A DNA stretch of 63,528 nt from Clostridium sp. SM-530-WT-3G (GCF_012843905.1 NZ_JABAGC010000014.1:1-63528), one strand, 5' to 3'. Positions 19,956 to 29,369 are shown, counted from the first letter of the stretch. Program-made: numbers and translations. Notes: a model not told the origin generated them from the letters alone.

Positions 19956-20969
19956 TTATATTTGCTTATCTTCTATTTCCGCAAGTTTTTTTACTTTATC
20001 CATTAATGAATCAAATTGATTTGGTGTAAGTGATTGCTGCCCATCACTTAGTGCTTCTGCTGGATTATCATGCACTTCTATCATAAGTCCATCTGCTCCT
20101 GATACAATTGCTGCTTTTGCCATTGGTTCTACTAAATATGAATATCCTCCAGCATGACTTGGATCAATTATTATAGGAAGATGTGATAATTTTTTTATTA
20201 CAGGAACAGCTTGCAAATCCAGTGTATTTCTTGTGCTAGTTTCAAATGTTCTTATACCTCTTTCACATAAAATCACATTTTCATTACCACCAGCCATTAT
20301 GTATTCAGCTGACATAAGCCATTCTTCAATAGTAGCACTTAATCCTCTTTTTAATAAAACTGGCTTTCTTGTTTTTCCAACCTGTTTTAATAAATCGAAG
20401 TTCTGCATATTTCTAGCTCCAATTTGTATCACATCAACATTTTCTACAAAATCATCAATATAATCTGTAGACATAAGTTCTGTTACTATTGGAAGCCCTG
20501 TTTCAGCCTTAGCTGTTTTTAAAAGCTTTAATCCTTCGAGCTCTAATCCTTGGAAACTATATGGAGATGTTCTTGGTTTGAATGCTCCACCTCTTAAGAA
20601 GTTTGCACCAGCTTTTTTTACTCTTTTTGCAATTTCAACAATCTGTTCTTCAGACTCTACAGAACATGGACCTGCCATAATTCCAAGTCTTCCTCCTCCT
20701 ACTGCTGAATCTTCTACTTTAACAACAGTATCATATGGTTTAAATAATCTATTTGCTTTTTTATAAGGCTCTTTAACCTTCATAATTTTATCTACACATT
20801 CTAGTGCAAGTATTCTATCATTATCTACAGCTGAAGTATCACCAATAACTCCAATAATATACCCCTCATTTCCTTTAGAGATATTTGTTTGAAGTCCTTT
20901 AGATTCAAGTACATTTTTTAACTTTTCTACATCACTGTTATCAGCTTTAGTATTCATAATAATAATCAT
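19956..20969 (-). CDS. aroF: DAHP synthase, second paralog
   Basis: 3-deoxy-D-arabino-heptulosonate-7-phosphate synthase, type I beta: condenses PEP and erythrose-4-P, the committed aromatic step. 337 residues. A ferredoxin-like regulatory domain (residues about 1-70) precedes the TIM barrel with AGPCSVESEEQI, LRGGAFKPRTSPY and IIDPSHAGG. It is a close paralog of the protein at 27993-29006; both have the same length and domain plan. It is paired with tyrA and separated from aroD by 162 bp, so it may be tuned by tyrosine while the first copy leads the main operon. That split is inference. Confidence 0.94.
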   Translation of the reverse strand: MIIIMNTKADNSDVEKLKNVLESKGLQTNISKGNEGYIIGVIGDTSAVDNDRILALECVDKIMKVKEPYKKANRLFKPYDTVVKVEDSAVGGGRLGIMAGPCSVESEEQIVEIAKRVKKAGANFLRGGAFKPRTSPYSFQGLELEGLKLLKTAKAETGLPIVTELMSTDYIDDFVENVDVIQIGARNMQNFDLLKQVGKTRKPVLLKRGLSATIEEWLMSAEYIMAGGNENVILCERGIRTFETSTRNTLDLQAVPVIKKLSHLPIIIDPSHAGGYSYLVEPMAKAAIVSGADGLMIEVHDNPAEALSDGQQSLTPNQFDSLMDKVKKLAEIEDKQI

Positions 20970-21096
20970 TTGTCATCGTTCTCCTGTACTGCTCAGATTT
21001 CTAAGCTTCTTTTTGTACCAAATAAAAATTTATAATTATATAAAGTACTATTAACTATAATTTTCACATAATCGTTCTTATATATGTACAATTTAT

Positions 21097-21125
21097 AATA
21101 TAAACTATTTATTATACTCTTTCAA
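21097..21125 (-). promoter_or_regulatory. Possible internal promoter for aroF2-tyrA
   Basis: On the minus strand TTGAAA (21125-21120), 17 bp, TATATT (21102-21097), in the 162-bp gap between aroD and the second aroF. Such gaps are absent elsewhere in the cluster. No leader ORF rich in aromatic codons and no T-box is seen here. Confidence 0.35.
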
Positions 21126-21131
21126 ATTTGC

Positions 21132-21899
21132 TTAGCTTTTGCTTTTGTGAATAAGACTTAAAATAGTACTTAAATCATCAGCATTAATCTGACCTGGTGC
21201 AGATGTTTTTTCAGCTGCTCCGAAAGTTAATGCTGACCCAAAAAATTCTCCTGCTATTCTACTCACCATACCTATACTTCCCATAGACATTGTTATTATA
21301 GGTGTGTCTGAATATTGTTCATAAATATCACTTGTAGCACTTAACAGAGTAAGCACATCATTTCTGCATTTAGGCATTACTGCTATCTTAGGAATGTCTG
21401 CTCCTAAATCAATCATCTTTTTAAGTCTTTCCGTAATTTCTTTTTTAGAAGGTGTCTTCTCAAAATCATGATTTGAAATTATAACTTTTACTTTATTTTC
21501 ATGTGATATATTAATTATATTTATAACCTCTTCATAACCTGTAAAAAGTTCAATATCTACTAAATCAATTTCTTTTGTCTTTACTATTTCTTTTAAAAGT
21601 TCAATATAATATTCTTTTGATATCTCTCTATTGCCACCTTCATTTTTAGTTCTAAAGGTAAATATAATAGGGATATCTTTTAATAATTTTCTAATATATG
21701 ATAATGTTTCTTTTACTTTATCTATATTTTCAACATCTTTATAAAAATCTACACGCCACTCTACTATGTCAAAATTAATATTGTTTAGTTTTTCTATTTC
21801 ACCAGCTAATTCACTCTCATCAATTCCCATAAGCGATACTGCAATTTTTGGAATATCATCACCTATTCTTACATTTCTCACAACTACTGCTTTTGACAT
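21132..21899 (-). CDS. aroD: 3-Dehydroquinate dehydratase, type I
   Basis: Makes 3-dehydroshikimate by a Schiff-base mechanism. 255 residues. Type I residues are visible: DIVEWRVDFYK (Glu/Arg/Asp), the catalytic histidine in SNHDFEKTP, and the Schiff-base lysine in IPKIAVMP. Overlaps the end of aroK by 16 bp, so translation is likely coupled. Confidence 0.94.
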   Translation of the reverse strand: MSKAVVVRNVRIGDDIPKIAVSLMGIDESELAGEIEKLNNINFDIVEWRVDFYKDVENIDKVKETLSYIRKLLKDIPIIFTFRTKNEGGNREISKEYYIELLKEIVKTKEIDLVDIELFTGYEEVINIINISHENKVKVIISNHDFEKTPSKKEITERLKKMIDLGADIPKIAVMPKCRNDVLTLLSATSDIYEQYSDTPIITMSMGSIGMVSRIAGEFFGSALTFGAAEKTSAPGQINADDLSTILSLIHKSKS

Positions 21900-22408
21900 A
21901 TTCTCATCCCCACGTGTTCATGTATTATTTCTTTTATTTCATCAACTACATCTTTCAAATCTGAATCATTAACAACTATTTTATCTGCATATTTTTTATA
22001 AAGTTCATATCTTTCATTGTATAATTTAATAACTTTTTCCTTACCATCCTTAAGAAGTGGACGTTTAGATACATCTACATCATCTAATATCTTTTCTAGG
22101 GGCCTGTCTATAAATATTATTATAGATTCCTCCTTAAAACATTTCATATTTTCTTCTTTTTTTACTGCTCCACCACCTGTAGCAATAAGTATATTCTTCT
22201 TTTTAGAAAGCTCTATGCAACATTCAGTTTCTACATTTCTAAAATGATCTTCACCTTTTTCAAAAAGCTCTGCTATGGTTTTTGAAGTCTTTTTTTGAAT
22301 ATAATCATCCACATCATAAACCATTAAGTTTAATTCTTCACCTAGTATTTTACTAATAGTTGTTTTCCCACATCCAGGCATTCCTATAATAACTATCTTA
22401 TCTTTCAT
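21884..22408 (-). CDS. aroK: Shikimate kinase
   Basis: Phosphorylates shikimate at O3. About 174 residues. P-loop GMPGCGKTTISK at the N-terminus, DVDDYIQKK (shikimate binding), and ATGGGAV in the core. The frame is open to a TTG at 22420, but the ATG at 22408, nine bases after GGGGTG, gives the usual short N-terminus. A single TTAACTGAA repeat unit lies just ahead of this ribosome binding site (22422-22431 on the plus strand). Confidence 0.93.
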   Translation of the reverse strand: MKDKIVIIGMPGCGKTTISKILGEELNLMVYDVDDYIQKKTSKTIAELFEKGEDHFRNVETECCIELSKKKNILIATGGGAVKKEENMKCFKEESIIIFIDRPLEKILDDVDVSKRPLLKDGKEKVIKLYNERYELYKKYADKIVVNDSDLKDVVDEIKEIIHEHVGMRICQKQ

Positions 22409-22441
22409 AACACACCCCAAATTCAGTTAACATTTAATTGA

Positions 22442-23254
22442 TTATTTAAAATTCTTGTTTATATGCGAATAAACTTTATCAAAAATCTCATTACTGATTT
22501 TCATTTCTTGCCATATTTCTTCAGACTTTATAGCCTGACCTACAAGCATTTCAAGCCCTCCACATATCTTTTTATTTAATTTTTCACCAATATCTAAAAA
22601 CTTTGTTTTTCTAGGGTTATAAATGATATCAATTAATACATCAAAATTTTGTATTACATCCTCTTCTACTGGACTTACATCAATATGAGGATACATTCCA
22701 ACAGGAGTTGTATTTACTATGGCATATCCCTTTAAATCTTTAATAGCTTCATAAGTTCTGCACTCAACTCTTGAATCCTCATACCCTGATTCTTTTCTTT
22801 CTGACCTAGAAATTAAATATACTTTTGTAACTCCCTTATCCAATAAATAAGTAACTACAGCCTTTGAAGCTCCTCCAGTTCCTAATACCATAACAATTTT
22901 ATTATTTACATTAAGATTATTTTTATCAATTATTGTTCCAAATCCATAATAATCTGTATTATATCCATATAGTTTGTTATCTTTGAAGTTTATTGTATTA
23001 ATTGCACCTATATTCTTAGCTTCTTCTGATATTTCATCTAGATATTTCATTATATCCTGCTTATAAGGTATAGTAACATTAGTTCCCTTTATTTTTAATA
23101 CTCTAAGAGACTCTGCCACCTTACATAAATCATCTTTTTCTACTTCAAATTTTTTATATGCACCTTTTATATTTAATAGTGAAAATACTTGTTCATGTAT
23201 TTCTGGTGAAATAGTATGAGGTAGTTTTTCACCTAAAACTCCGTAAAATTCCAC
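22442..23254 (-). CDS. aroE: Shikimate dehydrogenase
   Basis: NADPH-dependent reduction of 3-dehydroshikimate. 270 residues. Substrate-domain lysine in GTNVTIPYK, aspartate in GYNTDYYG, and Rossmann glycines in VLGTGGASKAV. GTG start at 23254 following GGGAGAG. Lies 20 bp after pheA and 33 bp before aroK. Confidence 0.94.
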   Translation of the reverse strand: MEFYGVLGEKLPHTISPEIHEQVFSLLNIKGAYKKFEVEKDDLCKVAESLRVLKIKGTNVTIPYKQDIMKYLDEISEEAKNIGAINTINFKDNKLYGYNTDYYGFGTIIDKNNLNVNNKIVMVLGTGGASKAVVTYLLDKGVTKVYLISRSERKESGYEDSRVECRTYEAIKDLKGYAIVNTTPVGMYPHIDVSPVEEDVIQNFDVLIDIIYNPRKTKFLDIGEKLNKKICGGLEMLVGQAIKSEEIWQEMKISNEIFDKVYSHINKNFK

Positions 23255-23274
23255 TTTACCACTCTCCCACTACA

Positions 23275-24426
23275 TTAATTGTCTTGCACTCCTTTATATC
23301 CTCCAAGAAGTTTAAAATATGAACTGCTTTCCTGTAATTTATTTAACGCTTTCTTTACTTTTTCATCTGAAATATTTCCTTCAAAGTCCACATACAAGAA
23401 ATACTTCCATAATCCACTCTGCATAGGTCTTGATTCTATTTTCATCATGTTAATTTGATTTTCTGCAAGATGTCTAACTAAGTCATAAAGAGCACCTGCT
23501 TTATGTTCCATTGAAAATACAACACTTATCTTGTTGCAATCCTCATCTGATTCAAATGTCTTAGAAATTACTATAAATCTTGTAGTATTTTCAATTCTAT
23601 TATTTATGTTTTCTTCTATAATATTAAGATCATAAAGCTCTGCTGACCTTCTGCTTGCTATAGCTGCTTTACTCTTATCCTTTAAATCACTAACAAGTTT
23701 TGCACTTACTGATGTACTATGGAAAGGAATCAGCTTCCAATGATCATATTGTTTTAAAAATTCTGTACTTTGCTTAAATGGCTGTTCATGAGAATAAACT
23801 TCTTTTATATCATCTAAAACAGCTCCTTCTACACCTAATAAATGTTCTTCAATTTTTACACACTCTTCACCTACAATGTAAAAATTATATTTATATAATA
23901 AATCATATACTTTTGAAATAGCTCCAGTTGAAGAATTTTCTATAGGTACAACACCATAATCAATTTCATTATTATTTATAGCCATAAAAACATCTTCAAA
24001 TTCATCATATGACTTAGAATCAGCATTCTTTCCAAAGTGATTTATCATAGCTTCTTCTGTATATGATCCAGGTTCTCCAAAAAATCCTACTTTACACTTA
24101 TCTATTCTGTGGCTCTTTATTTTATTTAAATCAAATATATTATCTTCAGACGATTCACTTTTCATTTTCTTATGTTCAAGGTCTTTAGCGATATTCATTA
24201 AATTATTATAAAATGCTGTTAACTCTTCTGAATATTCCTTATTATTTAGATAACCAACATTCTTTTCAATAACTTGTTTTTCTCTATCTTTATTAAGCAC
24301 TGGCAGATTATTCTTCTTTTTATATTCTCCAACCTTTATAACTGTATCCATTCTTTCTTCGAACAATCTTGTAATTTCTCTATCTATTTCATCTATCTTC
24401 ATTCTATAACCATCAAGTTCTGACAT
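23275..24426 (-). CDS. pheA: Bifunctional chorismate mutase / prephenate dehydratase
   Basis: P-protein for phenylalanine synthesis. 383 residues in three parts: chorismate mutase AroQ helix bundle (about 1-85), prephenate dehydratase (about 108-285, with GEPGSYTEEA and the catalytic NTTRFIVI motif) and a C-terminal ACT domain (about 298-375, GALYDLVRHLAE and ESRP) for phenylalanine feedback. Ribosome binding site AGGGAGA. Its mutase also supplies prephenate for tyrA further down the cluster. Confidence 0.95.
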   Translation of the reverse strand: MSELDGYRMKIDEIDREITRLFEERMDTVIKVGEYKKKNNLPVLNKDREKQVIEKNVGYLNNKEYSEELTAFYNNLMNIAKDLEHKKMKSESSEDNIFDLNKIKSHRIDKCKVGFFGEPGSYTEEAMINHFGKNADSKSYDEFEDVFMAINNNEIDYGVVPIENSSTGAISKVYDLLYKYNFYIVGEECVKIEEHLLGVEGAVLDDIKEVYSHEQPFKQSTEFLKQYDHWKLIPFHSTSVSAKLVSDLKDKSKAAIASRRSAELYDLNIIEENINNRIENTTRFIVISKTFESDEDCNKISVVFSMEHKAGALYDLVRHLAENQINMMKIESRPMQSGLWKYFLYVDFEGNISDEKVKKALNKLQESSSYFKLLGGYKGVQDN

Positions 24427-24515
24427 TCTAATGTTCTCCCTTCTGTTCTAGCAATTAAGTGTTCTTTTCTTAATTAATGCTCCCTTATAAGGTGTATATC
24501 TTTTCAATAATTAAA

Positions 24516-25589
24516 TTATTTAATTAATTCCATAAGTCCAATAGCTGTTACTGCTTCAATTACTGGTACTGCTCTTTGAACTATACATGGATCATGTCTT
24601 CCCTCAATAACAAGTTCTGCATCCTTATGTTCATTTACATCTATCGTTTTTTGATTCTTTGATATTGATGGAGTAGGTTTTATTGCCACCTTAAATAATA
24701 TAGGCATTCCATTTGTTATTCCTCCTGTTATACCTCCATTATTATTTGTATATGTCTTTACTTTATCACCATCATAATAGTATTCATCGTTACACTCTGA
24801 TCCTCTATGTTCACTCATAGAAAATCCTTTGCCAAACTCAATTCCTTTTACAGCTGGCACCGAAAACATTAAATGAGCTAATGTTGATTCAACTGAATCA
24901 AAGAATGGATCACCAATTCCTGCATCAATTCCAAGTACAGCACATTCAATAGTTCCACCTACTGAATCCTGCTCTTTTCTTGCTTCAAGAATAGTATTTC
25001 TCATTTCTTCTTCCTTTTCCGTTGCCAATAATGGCAATTCATTAACTTTTATTGTATCTAAAAGTTCATTAGTTAATTCCACATCAAAAAAGCTCTTATC
25101 TTTTACTTTTCCTATACTACTTACATGAGCTCCTATTTTTATCCCTTTAGATTCTAGTATTTGCTTACATACTGCCCCTGCAAATACTAAAGGTGCAGTT
25201 ATTCTTCCTGAAAAATGACCACCTCCTCTGTAATCATTAAATCCCTTATACTTAATAAATCCAGGATAATCAGCATGGCCTGGTCTCATTAAGTCTTTAA
25301 GCTTTCCATAATCCCTAGAATGCTGATCACTATTTCTTATAATTGCACAAAGAGGAGTACCAGTTGTTTTGCCTTCAAAAAATCCACTTAAAATTTCAGG
25401 CATATCTGTTTCTTTTCTTGCAGTAGATAATTTACTTTTTCCTGGAGCACGCCTAGCCATTTCCTTTAATACTTCTTCCATATTTATTTCAAATCCAGAT
25501 GGAAGTCCGTCAATTGTAATTCCAATTCCTACACCATGAGATTCACCAAATATAGATACTTTAAATTTATTTCCCCACATTCCACTCAT
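24516..25589 (-). CDS. aroC: Chorismate synthase
   Basis: FMN-dependent conversion of EPSP to chorismate. 357 residues. Signature segments GESHGVGIGITIDGLPSG, RRAPGKSKLSTARKE and the C-terminal EGRHDPCIVQRAVPV. ATG at 25589 lies eight bases after AGGAGG inside the 3' end of aroA; the two genes overlap by 23 bp. The frame also offers TTG at 25592. Confidence 0.95.
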   Translation of the reverse strand: MSGMWGNKFKVSIFGESHGVGIGITIDGLPSGFEINMEEVLKEMARRAPGKSKLSTARKETDMPEILSGFFEGKTTGTPLCAIIRNSDQHSRDYGKLKDLMRPGHADYPGFIKYKGFNDYRGGGHFSGRITAPLVFAGAVCKQILESKGIKIGAHVSSIGKVKDKSFFDVELTNELLDTIKVNELPLLATEKEEEMRNTILEARKEQDSVGGTIECAVLGIDAGIGDPFFDSVESTLAHLMFSVPAVKGIEFGKGFSMSEHRGSECNDEYYYDGDKVKTYTNNNGGITGGITNGMPILFKVAIKPTPSISKNQKTIDVNEHKDAELVIEGRHDPCIVQRAVPVIEAVTAIGLMELIK

Positions 25590-26874
25590 CAAACTTACCT
25601 CCTAAGCTTTTGTAATCATCCCAAAATTGTGGATAAGATTTTGAAACACACTCATAATCTTTAATAATTATAGGTTCTTCACATACAGTTGAAGCTATTG
25701 CAAGTGTCATTGCTATTCTATGATCCTTATGACTCCACACTTCAGCTCCACCCTTAAGTTTTTTTACACCATTTATTATTAAACCATCTTGTTTTTCTTT
25801 AATATCTGCACCAAGTTTATTTAATTCACTTGTAACAGCTGCTAATCTATCACATTCTTTTATCCTAAGTCTCTCTGCATTTATTATTTCAGTAGTACCT
25901 TCACATATAGAAGCAACAAGCGTTACTACTGGTATAATATCAGGGCATTGTGAACCATCTATTATTGTAGCTTTTAATTGTCCATTAGATTTCCCTATAA
26001 GACTTGAATTTTTACTTTCAAATTTTACGCCTATTCTTTCTAATATATCTATTACTTCTTTATCTCCTTGAAGAGAGTCAAGTTTCAAATCATTTGCAGT
26101 AATTTCATTACCTAATGCATCTGCACATAAGAAAAATGCTGCTTGAGAGTAATCTCCTTCTACTCTATAATCTCTACTCTTGTAATTTTGATTTCCTTTA
26201 ACAATAAATTCTTTGTAATTATTGTTGATTATTTCAACACCAAAATCCTTTATAGCACTTAAAGTTAAATCAATATATCCCTTAGACTCCATTTCAGTTG
26301 TTATTATTATTTTTGAATCCCCATCTAATAAAGGAAGTGTAAATAATAGCCCTGTTATGAATTGTGAACTTATATTACCTTTAACTTTAAATTCACCAGA
26401 TTTAAGTTTTCCTTCTGTTCTTAAATCTAATATTCCTTCTTTATAACTATACTTTATTCCTTGCTCATCAAAAATATTGTAATAAGTATCTAATGGTCTT
26501 TTTCCTAAGTTTCCTCTTCCAATAAATCTATTAATTCCATCAAATAACGCTGCAATAGGTACTAAAAATCTCAATGTAGATCCAGATTCATTGCAGTCTA
26601 TAAGTCTTTCTCTTTCTATATTGCTCTTTACTTTATTATCCTTACTGTTTATTCCTGTTACTTCAAGATAATCTTCCTTCTTTACTATGACCGCCCCAAG
26701 TGACTCCATTGCCTTTATTGTAGCTATTATATCATCTGAATAATCAATATTAGTAAGTCTGCTTATTCCACCACTTAATGAAGCACATATTACAGCTCTG
26801 TGTGCCATACTTTTTGAAGGTGGTATCTTTATATCACCATTTAATTTAGCTGGATAAACTTTATAATCCCCCAT
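25567..26874 (-). CDS. aroA: EPSP synthase (3-phosphoshikimate 1-carboxyvinyltransferase)
   Basis: Transfers enolpyruvyl from PEP to shikimate-3-phosphate. 435 residues. PPSKSMAHRAVI at the N-terminus, NESGSTLRFLVP and the C-terminal KECDRLAAV and DHRIAM motifs mark the family. The second motif is NESGSTLRF rather than the common NAGT(A/S)xR, as in other clostridial enzymes. ATG at 26874 follows GGAGGTG; a GTG at 26880 is inside that site and less likely. Confidence 0.95.
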   Translation of the reverse strand: MGDYKVYPAKLNGDIKIPPSKSMAHRAVICASLSGGISRLTNIDYSDDIIATIKAMESLGAVIVKKEDYLEVTGINSKDNKVKSNIERERLIDCNESGSTLRFLVPIAALFDGINRFIGRGNLGKRPLDTYYNIFDEQGIKYSYKEGILDLRTEGKLKSGEFKVKGNISSQFITGLLFTLPLLDGDSKIIITTEMESKGYIDLTLSAIKDFGVEIINNNYKEFIVKGNQNYKSRDYRVEGDYSQAAFFLCADALGNEITANDLKLDSLQGDKEVIDILERIGVKFESKNSSLIGKSNGQLKATIIDGSQCPDIIPVVTLVASICEGTTEIINAERLRIKECDRLAAVTSELNKLGADIKEKQDGLIINGVKKLKGGAEVWSHKDHRIAMTLAIASTVCEEPIIIKDYECVSKSYPQFWDDYKSLGGKFDEWNVGK

Positions 26875-26892
26875 TTTCACACCTCCATAACA

Positions 26893-27945
26893 TTATTTAA
26901 AAAAGTCTACACTTGTTTTTTCTAAGAAAGAATCACCTATTGATTTAAGAAGTACCACTTTAAGTACATTATCAATATTCTTTTTGTCTAAAGATATAGT
27001 ATCTAATATAACGGATTTTTCATTAATTTCTACTTCATAAGGTAATCCATACTGAATTAAAATTTCTTTAATAGTATCAGCTGTACCTGTTTCTGTGATT
27101 CCTTTTTTCTCTGAAATTTTACTTATTTCATACATTCCTATTGATACAGCTTCACCATGACTAAACTTCTTAAAATCATAATATGCTTCTATAGCATGAC
27201 CTAATGTGTGTCCAAAATTTAAAAGCATTCTTTCTCCAGTATCTCTTTCATCTTTTTCCACAACACACTTCTTAATATAGCAACAGTTGTGTATAATTTT
27301 TTCTATGTTGTTCATAACTTCATCTTTAGATTTTAAACTCTTTAAGAAATAGAAAAACTCTTTATCCTTTATACATCCGTATTTTATTACTTCCGCCATT
27401 CCATCTCTATAAAATCTATCATCTAGAGTATGAAGCACTTCTGGATCTATAAGTACTAATTTAGGATGATAAAAGCTTCCTACTAAATTCTTACCTCTAT
27501 CTAAATCTACAGCAACCTTTCCTCCAACACTGCTGTCAACCTGTGCAAGAATAGATGTAGGAATCTGTACAAAAGATACTCCTCTAAGGAAAGTGGAAGC
27601 AGTAAATCCTCCTATATCTCCAATAACTCCCCCACCTAAAGTTATAATCAAATCACTTCTTGTAAGTTTAAAATCTAGAAGTTCATTATAAATTGAAGGA
27701 AGTGTATTTATTGATTTTGTTTCTTCTCCTGGTTCAAGAGCCATAAGTTTAACTTCATATCCAGCTTTCTCCAAGCAATTTACAACTCTTTCTCCATAAT
27801 GTAATGCAACATTTTTATCACTTAAAACAAAAATCTTTCTCCCCTTAAACACTTTTCCTATTTCAATATCTATCTTATCTAATAAACCTTTTTCTATTAT
27901 TATAGGATAACTTCTCTCTCCTAAATCAACTAACAATTTTTCCAT
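26893..27945 (-). CDS. aroB: 3-Dehydroquinate synthase
   Basis: Converts DAHP to 3-dehydroquinate using NAD and a divalent metal. 350 residues. GGGVIGDIGGFTASTFLRG (NAD binding) and the metal-ligand histidines in FGHTLGHAIEA and FSHGEAVSIGM. ATG follows AGGAGG. Second gene of the main aro transcription unit. Confidence 0.95.
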   Translation of the reverse strand: MEKLLVDLGERSYPIIIEKGLLDKIDIEIGKVFKGRKIFVLSDKNVALHYGERVVNCLEKAGYEVKLMALEPGEETKSINTLPSIYNELLDFKLTRSDLIITLGGGVIGDIGGFTASTFLRGVSFVQIPTSILAQVDSSVGGKVAVDLDRGKNLVGSFYHPKLVLIDPEVLHTLDDRFYRDGMAEVIKYGCIKDKEFFYFLKSLKSKDEVMNNIEKIIHNCCYIKKCVVEKDERDTGERMLLNFGHTLGHAIEAYYDFKKFSHGEAVSIGMYEISKISEKKGITETGTADTIKEILIQYGLPYEVEINEKSVILDTISLDKKNIDNVLKVVLLKSIGDSFLEKTSVDFFK

Positions 27946-27992
27946 TGGTATCCTCCTGACTTTTATATATAAAATAATTACTACTCATAAAA

Positions 27993-29006
27993 TTAAAGCT
28001 CTCTTCCTACTGCATTAGCAATAACTTTTAGCTCTTCAACTAATTTAGCATAATTTTTAGGTTTTATAGATTGTGGACCATCACATAATGCATTAGCTGG
28101 ATCATTGTGCACTTCTATTATAAGCCCATCGGCACCTACAGCAATAGCTGCTTTTGCAAGAGGTTCAACCATCCAGTACTTGCCTGCAGCATGACTTGGA
28201 TCTACTATAACAGGTAAATGACTTAATTTTTTAACTGCTGGTATAGCACTTAAGTCCAAAGTGTTTCTTGTATAAGTTTCAAAGGTTCTTATTCCTCTTT
28301 CACATAGAATTACATTTTCATTTCCACCAGCCATAATATATTCAGCAGACATTAACCATTCTTCTATAGTTGCAGATAATCCTCTCTTTAATAAAATTGG
28401 TTTATTAATCTTTCCTAGTTCCTTTAGAAGTTCAAAATTCTGCATATTTCTAGCTCCAACCTGAATTACATCAACATTTTCTACAAAGGTTTCAATATCA
28501 TAAGGTGACATTAATTCTGTAACTATTGGAAGACCTGTTTTTTCTTTAGCTTTCTTTAATAATTCTAATCCTTCATATTTTAATCCTTGAAATGCATATG
28601 GTGATGTTCTTGGCTTAAAAGCACCACCTCTTAAGAAATTAGCTCCTATTTCCTTAACCTCTTCTGCTATCTGTACTATTTGTTCTTCACTTTCTACTGA
28701 ACATGGACCAGCTATCATTGCAATTTTCTTTCCACCTATTTTTACCCCATTAACATCAACAATTGTTGGATCCGGATGAAACATTCTATTAGCTTTTTTA
28801 AATGGTTCTTGAACATGCATCACATTTTCTACAATTTCACTTGCTTCTATAATTGAAGGATCTATTTGTGTTGTATCTCCAACTAATCCTAAAATACTCT
28901 TTTCAGTACCTATTACTGGATTTACTATAAGCCCCTTAGATTCAATTTGTTTAGTTAATTTATTAATTTCTTCTTGTTTTACATTTTGTTTTAATATTAC
29001 GATCAT
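27993..29006 (-). CDS. aroF: DAHP synthase, first paralog, under leader-peptide control
   Basis: Same type I beta DAHP synthase as 19956-20969: N-terminal regulatory domain (about 1-70) and TIM barrel with AGPCSVESEEQI, LRGGAFKPRTSPY and VDPSHAAGK. 337 residues. It is the first structural gene of the aro operon, preceded by AAGGGGG. It lies 109 bp past an intrinsic terminator that follows a Phe/Tyr/Trp-rich short ORF. Transcription into it should therefore depend on read-through of that terminator. Confidence 0.95.
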   Translation of the reverse strand: MIVILKQNVKQEEINKLTKQIESKGLIVNPVIGTEKSILGLVGDTTQIDPSIIEASEIVENVMHVQEPFKKANRMFHPDPTIVDVNGVKIGGKKIAMIAGPCSVESEEQIVQIAEEVKEIGANFLRGGAFKPRTSPYAFQGLKYEGLELLKKAKEKTGLPIVTELMSPYDIETFVENVDVIQVGARNMQNFELLKELGKINKPILLKRGLSATIEEWLMSAEYIMAGGNENVILCERGIRTFETYTRNTLDLSAIPAVKKLSHLPVIVDPSHAAGKYWMVEPLAKAAIAVGADGLIIEVHNDPANALCDGPQSIKPKNYAKLVEELKVIANAVGREL

Positions 29007-29114
29007 TTATAAAGCCCCCTTAACTTATCTACAAAGAAAATACATAATTAATAGGTATAAGTAGTAGTCATTATTCTTTTTTTCTAATTATATGTTTTAT
29101 CAGTTTCTACCTAT

Positions 29115-29147
29115 AAAAAATAGAGCCCTTACATTAATGAGCTCTAT
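29115..29147 (-). terminator. Attenuator terminator upstream of aroF
   Basis: On the minus strand ATAGAGCTC (29147-29139) pairs with GGGCTCTAT (29128-29120), nine pairs including one wobble, loop of 10 nt, then TTTTTT (29120-29115). It lies between the leader ORF and aroF in the direction of transcription, so it can only act as an attenuator of the aro operon (cls upstream ends 440 bp earlier). Confidence 0.8.
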
Positions 29148-29211
29148 CTTATACACTATCACTTAAGATTTTTACTATAAATTATTAAAACTTTAAACAC
29201 TCATTAAAAGG
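29127..29211 (-). promoter_or_regulatory. Candidate antiterminator pairing of the aro leader
   Basis: In the minus-strand RNA, CCUUUUAAUGAG (29211-29200, leader codons 40-44) can pair with CUCAUUAAUGUAAGG (29141-29127). The match is eight contiguous pairs (UUAAUGAG/CUCAUUAA), a 3-nt bulge, then CCUU/AAGG. The second strand includes the CUC of the terminator 5' arm, its loop and two G of its 3' arm. The two structures are therefore mutually exclusive. Confidence 0.65.
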
Positions 29212-29330
29212 TTATTATTATTCATTTTTTTGCAAAACAAATAGCCAGCGCTAAAATAAAAGCCCCAGAATATAAAACTAAAAAAGCTATAAAAATTTTG
29301 CATTGCTGATTTACTAATATCCTTTTTCAT
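29193..29330 (-). CDS. Aromatic-rich leader peptide of the aro operon (45 aa)
   Basis: ATG at 29330 with GGAG seven bases upstream; stop TAA at 29195-29193. The 45-residue product starts MKKDISKSAMQN. Residues 13-32 then contain 8 Phe, 3 Tyr and 1 Trp (FYSFFSFIFW then GFYFSAGYLF). The end is CKKMNNNNLLMSV. A consensus promoter lies 40 bp upstream; a terminator and a competing antiterminator lie downstream, and then aroF. I read it as a ribosome-stalling leader peptide sensing charged tRNA-Phe/Tyr/Trp. The alternative is a small membrane protein, since residues 13-32 are also hydrophobic, but that would not explain the paired RNA structures. It is too short for ordinary gene finders. Confidence 0.75.
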   Translation of the reverse strand: MKKDISKSAMQNFYSFFSFIFWGFYFSAGYLFCKKMNNNNLLMSV

Positions 29331-29369
29331 GTTTTTTCTCCATTCTTTGTAAAAATAATTGTTTTAATC

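Noticed and set aside
20970..21131. A second aromatic leader peptide before aroF2
   Set aside because: No ORF with a ribosome binding site and clustered Phe, Tyr or Trp codons, and no terminator, lies in this gap.
29223..29330. A 35-residue reading of the aro leader ending at 29223
   Set aside because: It came from miscounting a run of six T (29276-29285 region). The correct frame gives 45 codons ending at 29193 and is the aromatic-rich one.
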